This document shows positions 18,857-28,938 of a DNA stretch of 64,000 nucleotides, piece after piece (position 1 is the first letter of the stretch; every line of letters starts with the position of its first letter). The stretch lies in contig NZ_BCTM01000014.1 of the NCBI RefSeq assembly GCF_001571285.1, forward strand, positions 62,001 through 126,000, given 5' to 3'. A program made the translations under genes and the position numbers. Under the pieces are notes generated by a model. That model saw only the letters and a list, made by a program, of their open reading frames with translations. It was not told the DNA's origin and made no database searches. The DNA comes from Kluyvera cryocrescens NBRC 102467 (GTDB lineage: Bacteria; Pseudomonadota; Gammaproteobacteria; Enterobacterales; Enterobacteriaceae).

Positions 18857-20023
18857 ATGTCTGAACAAATTGTCACGCCTGAGAGCGCCATCCCGGCGGT
18901 TCCCAATAAAGATGGAAAAATTAACCTGCTGGATCTTAACCGTCAGCAGATGCGCGAGTTTTTTAAAGACTTAGGCGAAAAACCCTTCCGCGCCGATCAG
19001 GTGATGAAGTGGATGTATCACTATTGCAGCGATGACTTTGATGATATGACCGATATCAACAAGGTTCTGCGTAACAAACTGAAGCAAGTTGCAGAGATTC
19101 GCGCCCCGGAAGTGGTGGAAGAACAGCGTTCCTCTGATGGCACCATCAAATGGGCGATTGCCGTAGGCGATCAGCGCGTTGAAACCGTGTATATCCCGGA
19201 AGACGATCGCGCTACCCTGTGCGTGTCTTCACAGGTTGGTTGTGCATTAGAGTGTAAATTCTGCTCTACGGCGCAGCAGGGCTTTAACCGCAACCTGCGC
19301 GTCTCGGAAATTATCGGCCAGGTGTGGCGCGCGGCAAAAATTGTCGGCGCGGTCAAAGCCACCGGCGTACGTCCTATTACCAACGTGGTCATGATGGGCA
19401 TGGGTGAGCCATTGCTGAACATGACAAACGTGGTTCCAGCGATGGAAATCATGCTTGATGACTTCGGTTTCGGTCTCTCCAAACGCCGTGTAACCCTGTC
19501 GACTTCAGGCGTTGTGCCTGCGCTGGATAAACTGGGCGATATGATTGACGTTGCGCTGGCGATCTCTTTGCACGCGCCGAACGATGCGATTCGTGATGAA
19601 ATCGTACCGATCAACAAGAAATACAATATCGCGACCTTCCTGGAATCCGTGCGTGGCTACATTTCGAAGTCCAATGCCAACCAGGGCCGCGTGACTATCG
19701 AATACGTTATGCTGGATCACGTCAACGACGGTACCGAGCATGCGCATGAGCTGGCCGAGCTGCTGAAAGATACGCCGTGCAAGATTAACCTGATTCCATG
19801 GAACCCGTTCCCAGGTGCACCTTATGGGCGTAGCTCGAACAGCCGCATCGATCGCTTCAGTAAAGTATTGATGGGCTACGGCTTTACGACCATCGTGCGT
19901 AAAACCCGTGGTGATGATATTGATGCCGCCTGCGGTCAGCTGGCCGGGGATGTGATTGACCGTACCAAGCGTACAATGCGTAAGCGTATGCAGGGTGAAT
20001 CTATCTCGGTCAAAGAGCTGTAA
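18857..20023 (+). CDS. rlmN: RlmN, dual-specificity rRNA/tRNA A2-methyltransferase
   Basis: A 388-residue radical-SAM enzyme that methylates C2 of A2503 in 23S rRNA and A37 in some tRNAs. The radical-SAM cluster motif CALECKFC has Cys129, Cys133 and Cys136. Cys359 ([10 protein letters not shown]) and Cys122 correspond by offset to the mechanistic cysteines Cys355 and Cys118 of E. coli. It is four residues longer than the E. coli protein, with the extra residues in the variable N-terminal stretch. It precedes rodZ, the conserved order. Confidence 0.97.
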   Translation: MSEQIVTPESAIPAVPNKDGKINLLDLNRQQMREFFKDLGEKPFRADQVMKWMYHYCSDDFDDMTDINKVLRNKLKQVAEIRAPEVVEEQRSSDGTIKWAIAVGDQRVETVYIPEDDRATLCVSSQVGCALECKFCSTAQQGFNRNLRVSEIIGQVWRAAKIVGAVKATGVRPITNVVMMGMGEPLLNMTNVVPAMEIMLDDFGFGLSKRRVTLSTSGVVPALDKLGDMIDVALAISLHAPNDAIRDEIVPINKKYNIATFLESVRGYISKSNANQGRVTIEYVMLDHVNDGTEHAHELAELLKDTPCKINLIPWNPFPGAPYGRSSNSRIDRFSKVLMGYGFTTIVRKTRGDDIDAACGQLAGDVIDRTKRTMRKRMQGESISVKEL

Positions 20024-20300
20024 TACTGTATCGTGTGCGTCAGAAATGGCGCACACAGAGTTAAGTGCTTAAGGATTAGGCGAAACGTACTGATCTGGTT
20101 AATAATTACGGTGCGTTTCCTCAAGTATTGAGGCAGTATGTAGCGTTGTCATAACAGCGCCAATAGGGCTTTTGACGCTGCTTTGCCATCGGATAAGTGC
20201 GGACAGCCTGTCAGCCTTATCTATACACGATCGGATGTTTCGCGGTGTGAACGCGGTTTACACCAGAATCTTAAATTTCACGAATCAGCAGCTGTAGCGA

Positions 20301-21314
20301 ATGAATACTGAAACCAACCACGACCAACCAGAAGCACAAACTACGGGTGTCCGTTTGCGTAATGCCCGTGAACAACTCGGACTCAGTCAGCAAGCCGTTG
20401 CAGAACGCTTGTGCCTGAAGGTTTCCACCGTTCGTGATATTGAAGAAGATAAGGCGCCGGCTGAACTTGCTTCAACATTCTTGCGTGGTTATATCCGTTC
20501 CTATGCTCGCCTCGTGCATATTCCTGAAGAAGAACTGCTGCCGATGATGGAAAAGCAGGCACCGGTCAGAGCCGCAAAAGTGGCGCCGATGCAGAGCTTC
20601 TCTTTAGGAAAACGTCGTAAAAAACGCGATGGCTGGCTGATGAGCTTTACCTGGCTCGTGCTGTTCGTGGTTATCGGTTTGACCGTAGCCTGGTGGTGGC
20701 AAAACCATAAAGCGCAGCAGGAAGAGATCACCACCATGGCCGATCAATCCTCCGTTGAGCTGAAGGCTAGCGGCAGCGAATCACAGAATATTCCACTGAA
20801 TACCGGGACTGACGCGACGTCGGCTCCGGCGGCAACAGACACGACCGCAGACAACAGCGCTGCGACGCCGGTCGAAACCGCGCCGGCGGCCACTGCGGCA
20901 CCAACTGATACCGCCCAGAATAACGCGGTTGTGGCACCGTCTCAGGCGAACGTTGACGCAACCGCAGCCCAAACCACCGCGCCTGCTGCGCAAACCGCAG
21001 CGCCGGGCGCACTGCCAACTGACCCAGCACAAACTGCTGCACCGGTTGCTGACGCTAACGCGCTGGTGATGAACTTCTCCGCCGACTGCTGGCTGGAAGT
21101 GACCGATGCAACCGGTAAAAAACTGTTCAGTGGGCTGCAGCGTAAAGGTGGTAACCTGAATCTTGCGGGCCAGGCACCCTACAAACTGAAAATTGGTGCA
21201 CCGGCTGCAGTGCAGATCGAATTCCAGGGTAAACCTGTCGATCTGAGTCGTTTTATCAGAACTAACCAGGTTGCGCGCCTGACGGTGAATGCTGAACAAT
21301 CACCGGCACAATAA
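20301..21314 (+). CDS. rodZ: RodZ, cytoskeletal protein linking MreB to the membrane
   Basis: A 337-residue bitopic protein needed for rod shape. The cytoplasmic N-terminal part has a Cro/CI-type HTH (about residues 18-75) that binds MreB rather than DNA. A basic juxtamembrane segment (KRRKKRDG) and one membrane helix ([16 protein letters not shown]) follow. The periplasmic linker is low-complexity, rich in Ala/Thr/Pro/Gln, and ends in the DUF4115 beta domain. The 277-base gap upstream holds a small perfect hairpin, CCTCAAGTATTGAGG (20118-20132), and no other clear element. Confidence 0.95.
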   Translation: MNTETNHDQPEAQTTGVRLRNAREQLGLSQQAVAERLCLKVSTVRDIEEDKAPAELASTFLRGYIRSYARLVHIPEEELLPMMEKQAPVRAAKVAPMQSFSLGKRRKKRDGWLMSFTWLVLFVVIGLTVAWWWQNHKAQQEEITTMADQSSVELKASGSESQNIPLNTGTDATSAPAATDTTADNSAATPVETAPAATAAPTDTAQNNAVVAPSQANVDATAAQTTAPAAQTAAPGALPTDPAQTAAPVADANALVMNFSADCWLEVTDATGKKLFSGLQRKGGNLNLAGQAPYKLKIGAPAAVQIEFQGKPVDLSRFIRTNQVARLTVNAEQSPAQ

Positions 21315-21340
21315 CAGATGCGTAATGCGGGAGATTTTTC

Positions 21341-22459
21341 ATGCACAATCAGGCTCCTATTCAACGTAGAAAATCCACACGCATTTACGTTGGGAACGTG
21401 CCGATCGGCGATGGGGCTCCTATCGCCGTCCAGTCGATGACCAATACGCGTACGACGGATGTCGAAGCAACGGTCAATCAGATCAAAGCGTTAGAACGCG
21501 TTGGTGCGGATATCGTTCGTGTATCCGTGCCAACGATGGACGCTGCCGAAGCTTTCAAACTCATCAAACAGCAGGTTAACGTCCCGCTGGTCGCCGATAT
21601 CCATTTTGACTACCGTATCGCGCTGAAAGTGGCGGAATACGGCGTTGATTGCCTGCGCATCAATCCGGGCAACATCGGTAGCGAAGAGCGCATTCGTATG
21701 GTTGTTGACTGCGCGCGCGATAAAAATATTCCAATTCGTATCGGCGTTAACGCCGGGTCGCTGGAAAAGGATCTGCAGGAAAAATATGGCGAGCCCACGC
21801 CGCAGGCGCTGCTCGAATCAGCCATGCGTCACGTGGATCACCTCGATCGCCTGAACTTCGATCAATTCAAAGTCAGCGTGAAGGCGTCTGATGTTTTCCT
21901 GGCGGTTGAATCCTATCGCCTGCTGGCATCGCGCATCGATCAGCCTCTGCACTTAGGGATCACCGAAGCGGGCGGCGCTCGCAGCGGTTCGGTGAAATCG
22001 GCGATCGGCCTTGGTCTGCTGCTGTCCGAAGGGATTGGCGATACGCTGCGCGTTTCATTGGCGGCGGATCCGGTTGAAGAGATCAAGGTTGGCTTTGATA
22101 TTTTGAAATCGCTGCGTATTCGTGCGCGCGGGATCAACTTCATCGCCTGTCCTACCTGCTCACGTCAGGAATTTGACGTTATCGGTACGGTCAACGCGTT
22201 AGAACAGCGCCTGGAAGACATCATTACCCCGATGGATGTTTCCATTATCGGTTGCGTGGTGAATGGTCCTGGCGAAGCGCTGGTGTCGACGCTGGGCGTT
22301 ACCGGCGGCAATAAGAAAAGCGGCCTGTACGAAGATGGCGTACGTAAAGACCGTCTGGACAACAATGATATGATTAGCCAGCTTGAAGCACGCATCCGCG
22401 CGAAAGCGACAATTCTGGATGAAGCCAATCGTATCGATGTTCAGCAGGTTGAAAAATAA
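21341..22459 (+). CDS. ispG: IspG, HMBPP synthase of the MEP pathway
   Basis: A 372-residue [4Fe-4S] enzyme that converts methylerythritol cyclodiphosphate to HMBPP, the penultimate step of isoprenoid synthesis. Cys270 and Cys273 (CPTC) and the GCVVNGPGE motif supply the cluster ligands, as in E. coli, whose protein has the same length. The N-terminal half is a TIM barrel. It lies 26 bases after rodZ, probably in the same transcript. Confidence 0.98.
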   Translation: MHNQAPIQRRKSTRIYVGNVPIGDGAPIAVQSMTNTRTTDVEATVNQIKALERVGADIVRVSVPTMDAAEAFKLIKQQVNVPLVADIHFDYRIALKVAEYGVDCLRINPGNIGSEERIRMVVDCARDKNIPIRIGVNAGSLEKDLQEKYGEPTPQALLESAMRHVDHLDRLNFDQFKVSVKASDVFLAVESYRLLASRIDQPLHLGITEAGGARSGSVKSAIGLGLLLSEGIGDTLRVSLAADPVEEIKVGFDILKSLRIRARGINFIACPTCSRQEFDVIGTVNALEQRLEDIITPMDVSIIGCVVNGPGEALVSTLGVTGGNKKSGLYEDGVRKDRLDNNDMISQLEARIRAKATILDEANRIDVQQVEK

Positions 22460-22493
22460 CGAGATGGGAAGCGGCTTGCTTCCCGTGTATGAT

Positions 22494-22531
22494 TGAACCC
22501 GCTGGCACCCTGGTGCTGAGGGTTCATTTTT
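22494..22531 (+). terminator. Hairpin with U-tract between ispG and hisS
   Basis: TGAACCC (22494-22500) pairs with GGGTTCA (22520-22526). An inner GCACC/GGTGC stem extends the structure, and TTTTTATATA follows. A second stem, GGGAAGC/GCTTCCC, lies just upstream (22466-22484). Together they should stop or attenuate transcription before hisS. Confidence 0.75.
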
Positions 22532-22550
22532 ATATATAAAGAGAATTAAC

Positions 22551-23825
22551 GTGGCAAAAAACATTCAAGCCATTCGCGGCATGAACGATTATCTGCCTGG
22601 CGAGACCGCCATCTGGCAGCGCATTGAAGGCACACTTAAGCAGGTGCTCGGCAGCTACGGTTATAGCGAAATTCGTTTGCCGATTGTAGAGCAGACCCCG
22701 TTGTTCAAACGCGCTATCGGTGAAGTCACCGACGTGGTTGAAAAAGAGATGTATACCTTTGAAGACCGCAATGGCGATAGCCTGACGCTGCGTCCGGAAG
22801 GTACTGCGGGCTGCGTACGCGCCGGCATCGAGCATGGTCTTCTGTACAATCAGGAGCAGCGTCTGTGGTATATCGGGCCGATGTTCCGCCACGAACGTCC
22901 GCAGAAAGGGCGCTACCGCCAGTTCCATCAGTTGGGTTGCGAAGTCTTTGGCCTGCAGGGTCCGGATATCGACGCCGAGCTGATTATGCTGACCGCCCGC
23001 TGGTGGCGCGCGCTGGGTATTTCCGAACACGTGAATCTGGAGCTGAACTCCATCGGTTCTCTGGAAGCTCGTGCAAACTACCGCGATGCGCTGGTTGCCT
23101 TCCTCGAACAGCATGTTGAAGTGCTGGATGAAGACTGCAAGCGTCGCATGTATAGCAACCCACTGCGCGTACTGGATTCCAAAAACCCAGACGTTCAGGC
23201 GCTGCTGAATGACGCCCCGGCGCTGGGCGACTATCTGGATGAAGATTCTCGTGAGCACTTTGCTGGCCTATGCGCACAGCTTGATGCTGCGGGTATCGCG
23301 TATACCGTTAACCAGCGCCTGGTTCGCGGTCTGGATTACTATAACCGCACCGTGTTTGAATGGGTCACCAATAGCCTCGGCTCGCAGGGTACCGTTTGTG
23401 CGGGCGGCCGTTACGATGGTTTGGTCGAACAGTTGGGCGGTCGTGCGACCCCGGCCGTTGGCTTCGCCATGGGCCTCGAAAGACTTGTTTTGTTGGTTCA
23501 GGCAGTTAATCCGGAATTTAAAGCCGATCCTGTTGTCGATATATACCTGGTCGCTTCAGGCACCGATACTCAGTCAGCCGCTATGCGTTTGGCCGAGCAG
23601 GTTCGTGATGCGTTACCGGGCGTGAAGCTGATGACCAACCACGGCGGCGGCAACTTTAAGAAGCAGTTTGCACGTGCTGATAAATGGGGCGCTCGCGTAG
23701 CCCTAGTGTTGGGTGAATCTGAGGTTGAGCAGGCTACCGTGGTCGTGAAGGATTTGCGCTCTGGTGAGCAGTCAACCGTAACGCAGGAAGGCGTTGCCGC
23801 GCATTTGCGCACTATTCTGGGTTGA
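22551..23825 (+). CDS. hisS: Histidyl-tRNA synthetase
   Basis: A 424-residue class II synthetase that charges tRNA-His. Motif 2 ([19 protein letters not shown] region), the histidine-specific [14 protein letters not shown] motif and motif 3 ([11 protein letters not shown]) are visible. A C-terminal anticodon-binding domain follows. It starts with GTG ([12 protein letters not shown] when initiated), which aligns with the E. coli start; no in-frame ATG gives a better N-terminus. Confidence 0.97.
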   Translation: MAKNIQAIRGMNDYLPGETAIWQRIEGTLKQVLGSYGYSEIRLPIVEQTPLFKRAIGEVTDVVEKEMYTFEDRNGDSLTLRPEGTAGCVRAGIEHGLLYNQEQRLWYIGPMFRHERPQKGRYRQFHQLGCEVFGLQGPDIDAELIMLTARWWRALGISEHVNLELNSIGSLEARANYRDALVAFLEQHVEVLDEDCKRRMYSNPLRVLDSKNPDVQALLNDAPALGDYLDEDSREHFAGLCAQLDAAGIAYTVNQRLVRGLDYYNRTVFEWVTNSLGSQGTVCAGGRYDGLVEQLGGRATPAVGFAMGLERLVLLVQAVNPEFKADPVVDIYLVASGTDTQSAAMRLAEQVRDALPGVKLMTNHGGGNFKKQFARADKWGARVALVLGESEVEQATVVVKDLRSGEQSTVTQEGVAAHLRTILG

Positions 23826-23858
23826 TCTCCAGAACATTATTATCAGGAGAAGGGCTGC

Positions 23859-24479
23859 GTGGAAATTTACAATAACGAAAATGACCAGGTTGATGCGATC
23901 AAACGCTTCTTTGCTGAAAATGGCAAAGCACTGGCCGTTGGGGTGATTTTGGGGATCGGGGCGCTGGTTGGCTGGCGTTACTGGAATTCTCATCAGGTAG
24001 ACTCGGCCCGGGAATCTTCCGTGGCTTATGAAAATGCCGTTTCTTCTCTGTCTTCAGGGAAACCAGAAGCGCTGGCCTCTGCCCAGAAGTTTGCGGCGGA
24101 GACGAAAAACACCTACGGGGCGTTTGCTTCTCTGGAACTGGCGCAGGCCTTTGTTGATAAAAACGATCTGGCACAGGCGGAAAAACAGCTGCAGCAAGGC
24201 TTAGCCGCTGCGTCTGATGAGAATCTGAAGTCCGTGATTAATCTGCGCCTGGCGCGCGTTCAGCTGCAGATGAAGCAGGCTGATGCGGCGCTGAAAACGC
24301 TGGAAGGCGTGAAAGGTGAAGGTTGGACGGCGATTGTTGCTGATTTACGTGGGGAAATCCTGCTCAGTAAAGGTGACAAACAGGGTGCTCGTGCAGCGTG
24401 GGAAGCCGGCGCGAAGAGCGATGCATCACCCGCGCTGAGTGAAATGATGCGCATGAAAATTAATAATTTGTCCGTCTGA
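23859..24479 (+). CDS. yfgM: YfgM, SecYEG-associated ancillary chaperone
   Basis: A 206-residue inner-membrane protein with a short cytoplasmic N-terminus, one membrane helix (about residues 22-40, LAVGVILGIGALVGWRYW) and a periplasmic TPR-like domain. In E. coli it associates with PpiD at the translocon and helps hand over secreted proteins, and it influences RcsB stability. The start is GTG with an AGGAGAAGG site, matching the family N-terminus MEIYxNENDQV. It is followed 10 bases later by bamB. Confidence 0.93.
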   Translation: MEIYNNENDQVDAIKRFFAENGKALAVGVILGIGALVGWRYWNSHQVDSARESSVAYENAVSSLSSGKPEALASAQKFAAETKNTYGAFASLELAQAFVDKNDLAQAEKQLQQGLAAASDENLKSVINLRLARVQLQMKQADAALKTLEGVKGEGWTAIVADLRGEILLSKGDKQGARAAWEAGAKSDASPALSEMMRMKINNLSV

Positions 24480-24489
24480 GAGGGACCCG

Positions 24490-25668
24490 ATGCAATTGCG
24501 TAAAGTACTTTTGCCAGGACTGCTTTCTGTCACTCTGTTGAGTGGTTGTTCGTTATTCAGCGGCGAAGAAGATGTTGTTAAAATGTCTCCTCTGCCAACC
24601 GTAGAAAACCAGTTTACGCCATCGACCGCGTGGGATGTTTCCGTCGGCAGTGGTATTGGTGATTTCTACTCGAACCTGCATCCGGCCTATGCGGACAGCG
24701 TAGTCTACGCCGCTGACCGTAAAGGTACCGTGAAAGCGGTTAACGCTGACGATGGTAAAGAAGTCTGGTCCGTGAATCTGGCGGAAAAAGACGGCTGGTT
24801 CAGTCGTAAGCCTGCTCTGCTGTCCGGTGGTTTGACCATTGCGGACGGCCACGTTTACGTTGGCAGCGAAAAAGCGCAGGTTTACGCGCTGGATGCTGGC
24901 ACCGGTGCGATTGTCTGGCAGACAACGGCGGCAGGTGAAGTTCTGTCTCGTCCAACCGCGAGCGATGGCCTGGTTCTGGTACACACCAGCAACGGTCAGC
25001 TGCAGGCGTTGGATCAGAACAGCGGCGTAGTGAAATGGACGGTGAACCTGGATATGCCTGCGCTTTCTCTGCGCGGTGAATCTGCCCCGGCCGTCGCCTA
25101 CGGCGCAGCCATTGTTGGCGGCGACAACGGTCGCGTGAGCGCGGTGCTGATGCAGCAAGGCCAGCTTATCTGGCAGCAGCGTATTTCTCAGGCTACCGGT
25201 ACCACTGAAATCGACCGCCTGAGCGATGTCGATACCACGCCGGTTATCGTGAATGGCGTTGTTTACGCATTAGCCTACAATGGTAACCTGACGGCGCTGG
25301 ATCTGCGCAGTGGTCAGATTCTGTGGAAACGTGAGCTGGGCTCGGTGAATGATTTCATCGTTGACGGCAACCGTATCTACATTGCTGACCAGAATGACCG
25401 TATCCTGGCACTGACCACCGACGGCGGCGTAACGCTGTGGACGCAAAGCGATCTGCTGCACCGTTTGCTGACCGCTCCTGCGCTGTATAATGGCAGCCTG
25501 GTGGTGGGCGATAGCGAAGGCTACCTGCACTGGATTAATCCAGAAGATGGGCGCTTCGTGGCCCAGCAGAAAGTCGACAGCTCTGGCTTCCTGACGGAGC
25601 CGGTTGTCGCTGACGGTAAACTGCTGATTCAGGCGAAAGACGGTACGGTTTACGCGATTACGCGTTAA
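24490..25668 (+). CDS. bamB: BamB, outer-membrane assembly lipoprotein
   Basis: A 392-residue lipoprotein of the BAM complex that inserts beta-barrel proteins in the outer membrane by binding BamA. Lipobox LLSGC gives lipidated Cys20. The +2 residue is Ser, so it should be sent to the outer membrane. The rest is an eight-bladed PQQ-type beta-propeller, with repeats such as ALDAGTGAIVWQ and ALDLRSGQILWK. Length matches E. coli. Confidence 0.97.
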   Translation: MQLRKVLLPGLLSVTLLSGCSLFSGEEDVVKMSPLPTVENQFTPSTAWDVSVGSGIGDFYSNLHPAYADSVVYAADRKGTVKAVNADDGKEVWSVNLAEKDGWFSRKPALLSGGLTIADGHVYVGSEKAQVYALDAGTGAIVWQTTAAGEVLSRPTASDGLVLVHTSNGQLQALDQNSGVVKWTVNLDMPALSLRGESAPAVAYGAAIVGGDNGRVSAVLMQQGQLIWQQRISQATGTTEIDRLSDVDTTPVIVNGVVYALAYNGNLTALDLRSGQILWKRELGSVNDFIVDGNRIYIADQNDRILALTTDGGVTLWTQSDLLHRLLTAPALYNGSLVVGDSEGYLHWINPEDGRFVAQQKVDSSGFLTEPVVADGKLLIQAKDGTVYAITR

Positions 25669-25691
25669 CGTCTGTAGTTTTTCAGCGATGG

Positions 25692-25729
25692 ACGGCTCCT
25701 GTTTAGTCAGGGGCCGTTTGCTATTTTTA
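25692..25729 (+). terminator. Intrinsic terminator downstream of bamB
   Basis: ACGGCTCCTG (25692-25701) pairs with CAGGGGCCGT (25708-25717), one G-U pair, with a 6-base loop. TTTGCTATTTTT follows. Confidence 0.85.
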
Positions 25730-25745
25730 TTGTTACTGATTTTTA

Positions 25746-25816
25746 TGCCCGATGGCGCTTCACTTATCGAGCCTGCCGCAGTTGCGCAGGCCGGATAAGC
25801 GAAACGCCACCCGGCA
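25746..25816. repeat. REP/BIME element between bamB and der
   Basis: This has the classical enteric REP form: TGCCCGATGGCG at the left pairs imperfectly with CGCCACCCGGCA at the right, with inner CTTATC and GATAAG, and GCCTGC/GCAGGC arms around the middle. It is a single inverted REP pair directly upstream of der and may protect the bamB mRNA end. Confidence 0.85.
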
Positions 25817-25856
25817 AAGCAAATTGTCAGAAATTTTGAGTATATGAGGCTTTAAC

Positions 25857-27335
25857 ATGGTTCCTGTGGTCGCGCTTGTCGGGCGCCCTAATGTCGGAAA
25901 ATCCACGCTCTTTAACCGCTTGACGCGCACTCGTGATGCGCTGGTCGCGGATTTCCCGGGTCTGACTCGTGACCGTAAGTACGGTCGTGCTGAAGTTGAA
26001 GGGCGTGAGTTTATCTGTATCGATACCGGCGGTATCGATGGTACGGAAGAAGGCGTGGAAACACGCATGGCGGAACAGTCGCTGCTGGCGATTGAAGAAG
26101 CTGACGTCGTACTGTTTATGGTTGATGCGCGTGCCGGGCTGATGCCTGCGGACGAAGGTATCGCTAAACATCTGCGCGCGCGCGAGAAGCCAACTTTCCT
26201 GGTGGCGAACAAAACCGACGGGATTGACCCGGATCAGGCGGTGGCTGACTTCTGGTCGCTGGGCCTCGGGGAAATTCACGCGATTGCCGCCTCCCATGGT
26301 CGCGGCGTCACCACGCTGCTGGAAACCGTTCTGCTGCCGTTCGTTGACGACGTCAACCCGCCGGAAGAAGTGGACGAAGACGCGGAATACTGGGCTAAGT
26401 TTGAAGCCGAGCAAAACGGTGGTGAAGTTGAAGAACCGGAAGATGACTTCAACCCACAGGATTTGCCGATCAAAATCGCTATCGTGGGTCGTCCAAACGT
26501 TGGTAAGTCAACGCTAACTAACCGTATCCTCGGTGAAGACCGCGTGGTGGTTTACGACATGCCGGGCACCACTCGCGATAGTATCTATATCCCAATGGAA
26601 CGCGATGAGCGTGAATATGTGCTCATTGATACTGCGGGTGTGCGTAAGCGCGGTAAAGTGACTGATACGGTTGAGAAATTCTCCGTTATCAAAACGCTTC
26701 AGGCGATTGAAGACGCTAACGTTTGTCTGCTGGTTATTGATGCCCGTGAAGGTATCTCCGACCAGGACCTGTCGCTGCTGGGCTTTATCCTCAATAGTGG
26801 GCGCTCACTTGTTATCGTCGTCAATAAGTGGGACGGCCTGAGCATGGAAGTGAAAGAGCAGGTGAAAGAGACGCTGGACTATCGTCTGGGCTTTATCGAC
26901 TTTGCGCGCGTGCACTTCATCTCCGCACTGCACGGCAGTGGCGTCGGCAATCTGTTCGAATCCATTCGTGAAGCGTATGACAGCTCTACCCGTCGCGTCG
27001 GCACGGCGATGCTGACTCGCATCATGAGCATGGCGACAGAAGATCACCAGCCACCGTTGGTACGTGGTCGTCGCGTGAAGCTGAAGTATGCTCACGCCGG
27101 TGGCTACAACCCGCCGATCGTGGTTATTCACGGTAACCAGGTAAAAGACCTGCCTGATTCCTACAAGCGCTATCTGATGAACTACTTCCGTAAGTCGCTG
27201 GACGTGATGGGGACACCTATCCGTATCCAGTTCAAGGAAGGGGAAAACCCGTATGCGAACAAACGCAATACGCTGACCCCAACCCAGATGCGTAAGCGTC
27301 AGCGTTTGATGAAACACATCAAGAAAAGCAAGTAA
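25857..27335 (+). CDS. der: Der (EngA), double-GTPase ribosome assembly factor
   Basis: A 492-residue essential GTPase for 50S subunit maturation. Two tandem G domains each carry a perfect P-loop GRPNVGKS, at residues 9-16 and 211-218. Further G motifs are DTGG and NKTD in the first domain and DTAGVRKRG and NKWD in the second. A KH-like C-terminal domain follows. An acidic linker ([15 protein letters not shown]) joins the domains. A GAGG site precedes the ATG. Confidence 0.98.
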   Translation: MVPVVALVGRPNVGKSTLFNRLTRTRDALVADFPGLTRDRKYGRAEVEGREFICIDTGGIDGTEEGVETRMAEQSLLAIEEADVVLFMVDARAGLMPADEGIAKHLRAREKPTFLVANKTDGIDPDQAVADFWSLGLGEIHAIAASHGRGVTTLLETVLLPFVDDVNPPEEVDEDAEYWAKFEAEQNGGEVEEPEDDFNPQDLPIKIAIVGRPNVGKSTLTNRILGEDRVVVYDMPGTTRDSIYIPMERDEREYVLIDTAGVRKRGKVTDTVEKFSVIKTLQAIEDANVCLLVIDAREGISDQDLSLLGFILNSGRSLVIVVNKWDGLSMEVKEQVKETLDYRLGFIDFARVHFISALHGSGVGNLFESIREAYDSSTRRVGTAMLTRIMSMATEDHQPPLVRGRRVKLKYAHAGGYNPPIVVIHGNQVKDLPDSYKRYLMNYFRKSLDVMGTPIRIQFKEGENPYANKRNTLTPTQMRKRQRLMKHIKKSK

Positions 27336-27363
27336 TAGACCGCAGGGTTTATGAGTGCTGAAG

Positions 27364-27391
27364 AAAAAGCCCGCGTATCGCGGGCTTTTTT
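27364..27391 (+). terminator. Strong intrinsic terminator after der
   Basis: GCCCGCG (27369-27375) and CGCGGGC (27379-27385) form a perfect stem with loop TAT, flanked by AAAAA on the left and TTTTTT on the right. Confidence 0.95.
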
Positions 27392-27488
27392 ATTGGCGCA
27401 TCTCGCCTGTTTCAGAGGGCAGAGCTGCGCGCCTTTATGGTAAAAAGACGAGGCAGACGATAATGCCTGCAAACGACCGGAGCAGAAA

Positions 27489-27893
27489 ATGAGAACACGG
27501 AAACGGTGCCTGGGACATGTCGCGGTGGTGGTCGATGACTATGACCGCGCCATTGAGTACTACACGGATAAACTGGGTTTTATCCTTGTGGAAGATACGC
27601 CGCAGCCGGGAAAACGCTGGGTGGTCGTCGCCCCCGGTCCGGAGAGCGATTGCCATATCCTGCTGGCCCGAGCGTCAAACGAGACGCAGGAAGGTTTCAT
27701 TGGCAACCAGTGCGGCGGTAGGGTGTTTCTGTTCCTCCAGACGGATGATTTCTGGCGCGATTACCACGCTATGAAGTCAAAAGGTGTCCATTTCTGCGAG
27801 GAGCCGCGCGAAGAGGAGTATGGCACGGTGGTGGTATTTGAAGACCTGTATGGCAATCGTTGGGATCTCTACCAGAATGCGCAGCCGAAATAA
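27489..27893 (+). CDS. VOC-superfamily (glyoxalase/bleomycin resistance-like) protein
   Basis: A 134-residue protein with the vicinal-oxygen-chelate fold signature: LGHVAVVVDDYDRAIEYYTD at the N-terminus and a C-terminal VVVFEDLYGNRWDLYQ. Probable metal positions are His10, His56 and the C-terminal Glu of the FEDxxGN strand, by family analogy. Possible roles include glyoxalase-like isomerisation or dioxygenase-type chemistry; the substrate cannot be read from the sequence. It begins the accessory block between der and yfgJ and seems to be transcribed alone. Confidence 0.85.
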   Translation: MRTRKRCLGHVAVVVDDYDRAIEYYTDKLGFILVEDTPQPGKRWVVVAPGPESDCHILLARASNETQEGFIGNQCGGRVFLFLQTDDFWRDYHAMKSKGVHFCEEPREEEYGTVVVFEDLYGNRWDLYQNAQPK

Positions 27894-28099
27894 GGCGCTT
27901 TGCGGTACTCACCATGAGGGATGCTATCGGTTAGCGTTTGACAGCCGATTCAGCCCCTGTTCAGGTCTGGCATTAGGCTGCTTCTCGCGTAGCTGAAATT
28001 TATCGTCCAGACTGATAGCAAAGACATGGTCTGTACAGGCATTGTGCTTTACACTGCGCGCTGCAAAAACTGAGTAAATAAACGATTAAGTAGGCGGTA

Positions 28100-28582
28100 A
28101 TGGCGATGAACGGAACGATCACAACCTGGTTTGAAGATAAAGGTTTTGGATTTATCAAAGATGAAAACGGTGATAACCGCTATTTTCATGTGATTAAGGT
28201 TGCCAACCCTGAACTGATTAAGAAAGATGCCGCGGTGACATTCGAACCGACGACCAACAATAAAGGGCTGTCGGCTTATGCGGTGAAAGTGGTACCAGAG
28301 AGCAAATATATCTATATCGCAGGCGAACGGATCAAACTTACGGCGATCAAATCTTACGTAGTTTACCGTGAAGAAGTGCCTGCTGAGACGCGAATCGATA
28401 AAGAAAATGCGGTGCTGTCGGTCGGGGCATTGATGAACAGCATCAAGCCAAAATCGGCGGTGAAGCCGGGCGACATGCGTTCGCTGCAAAAACTGGCTAT
28501 TACGACCTTCCAGGGAACAACGCTCATTTTCTCGGAAGATGAAATCGATATCGCTGAAACGGTAAAAATGCTGAAGGTCTGA
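28100..28582 (+). CDS. Cold-shock-domain protein with an unrecognised C-terminal region
   Basis: A 160-residue protein. Residues 1-65 are a cold-shock domain: TWFEDKGFGFIKDENG carries the RNP1 motif KGFGFI, and YFHV is the RNP2-like strand. This predicts binding to single-stranded RNA or DNA. Residues about 70-160 form a predicted alpha/beta region (KYIYIAGERIKL, LQKLAITTFQG, DEIDIAETVKML) that I do not recognise. Classical CspA-type proteins are about 70 residues, so this is more than twice as long. ATG 28100 and ATG 28106 are both possible starts. The gene is followed by a long perfect hairpin and then a YmjA homologue. Confidence 0.8.
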   Translation: MAMNGTITTWFEDKGFGFIKDENGDNRYFHVIKVANPELIKKDAAVTFEPTTNNKGLSAYAVKVVPESKYIYIAGERIKLTAIKSYVVYREEVPAETRIDKENAVLSVGALMNSIKPKSAVKPGDMRSLQKLAITTFQGTTLIFSEDEIDIAETVKMLKV

Positions 28583-28597
28583 AACCATTCGGACTCA

Positions 28598-28647
28598 CCT
28601 GCGTGCCAGAAGAACCTGCGACCCGTTTGCAGATGCTGGCACGCAGG
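28598..28647 (+). other. Perfect 12-bp inverted repeat after the cold-shock-domain gene
   Basis: CCTGCGTGCCAG (28598-28609) and CTGGCACGCAGG (28636-28647) pair perfectly. The 26-base loop itself contains CTGC/GCAG arms. No U-tract follows, so this is not a standard intrinsic terminator. It may be an mRNA stability or processing element, or part of a small structured RNA. Confidence 0.6.
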
Positions 28648-28684
28648 CGACAATTGACATAGACGTTAATCCGGGGAGTAATTT

Positions 28685-28930
28685 ATGAGCCATAAAGTAG
28701 ACATCAAATATTATGACATCGCCGATGAGTACGCGACGGAATGTGCAAAACCGGTGAGCGATTCAGAGCGTGATGCGCTGGCGCACTATTTCCAACTGCT
28801 GCTGACTCGTTTGATGAACAACGAAGAGATCAGCGAAGAAGCGCAGCAAGAGATGGCGCGCGAAGCGGGAATTGAAGAGCAGCGCATTGATGAAATTGCC
28901 AATTTCCTCAATGAATGGGGTAACGCCTAA
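28685..28930 (+). CDS. ymjA: YmjA-like small protein (DUF2543)
   Basis: An 81-residue acidic helical protein that matches E. coli YmjA closely ([42 protein letters not shown]). The function is unknown. It is preceded by GGGGAG at good spacing. In E. coli ymjA lies elsewhere on the chromosome, so the gene sits in a different place here. It ends 8 bases from the convergent LysR gene. Confidence 0.88.
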   Translation: MSHKVDIKYYDIADEYATECAKPVSDSERDALAHYFQLLLTRLMNNEEISEEAQQEMAREAGIEEQRIDEIANFLNEWGNA

Positions 28931-28938
28931 GCTGTTGC

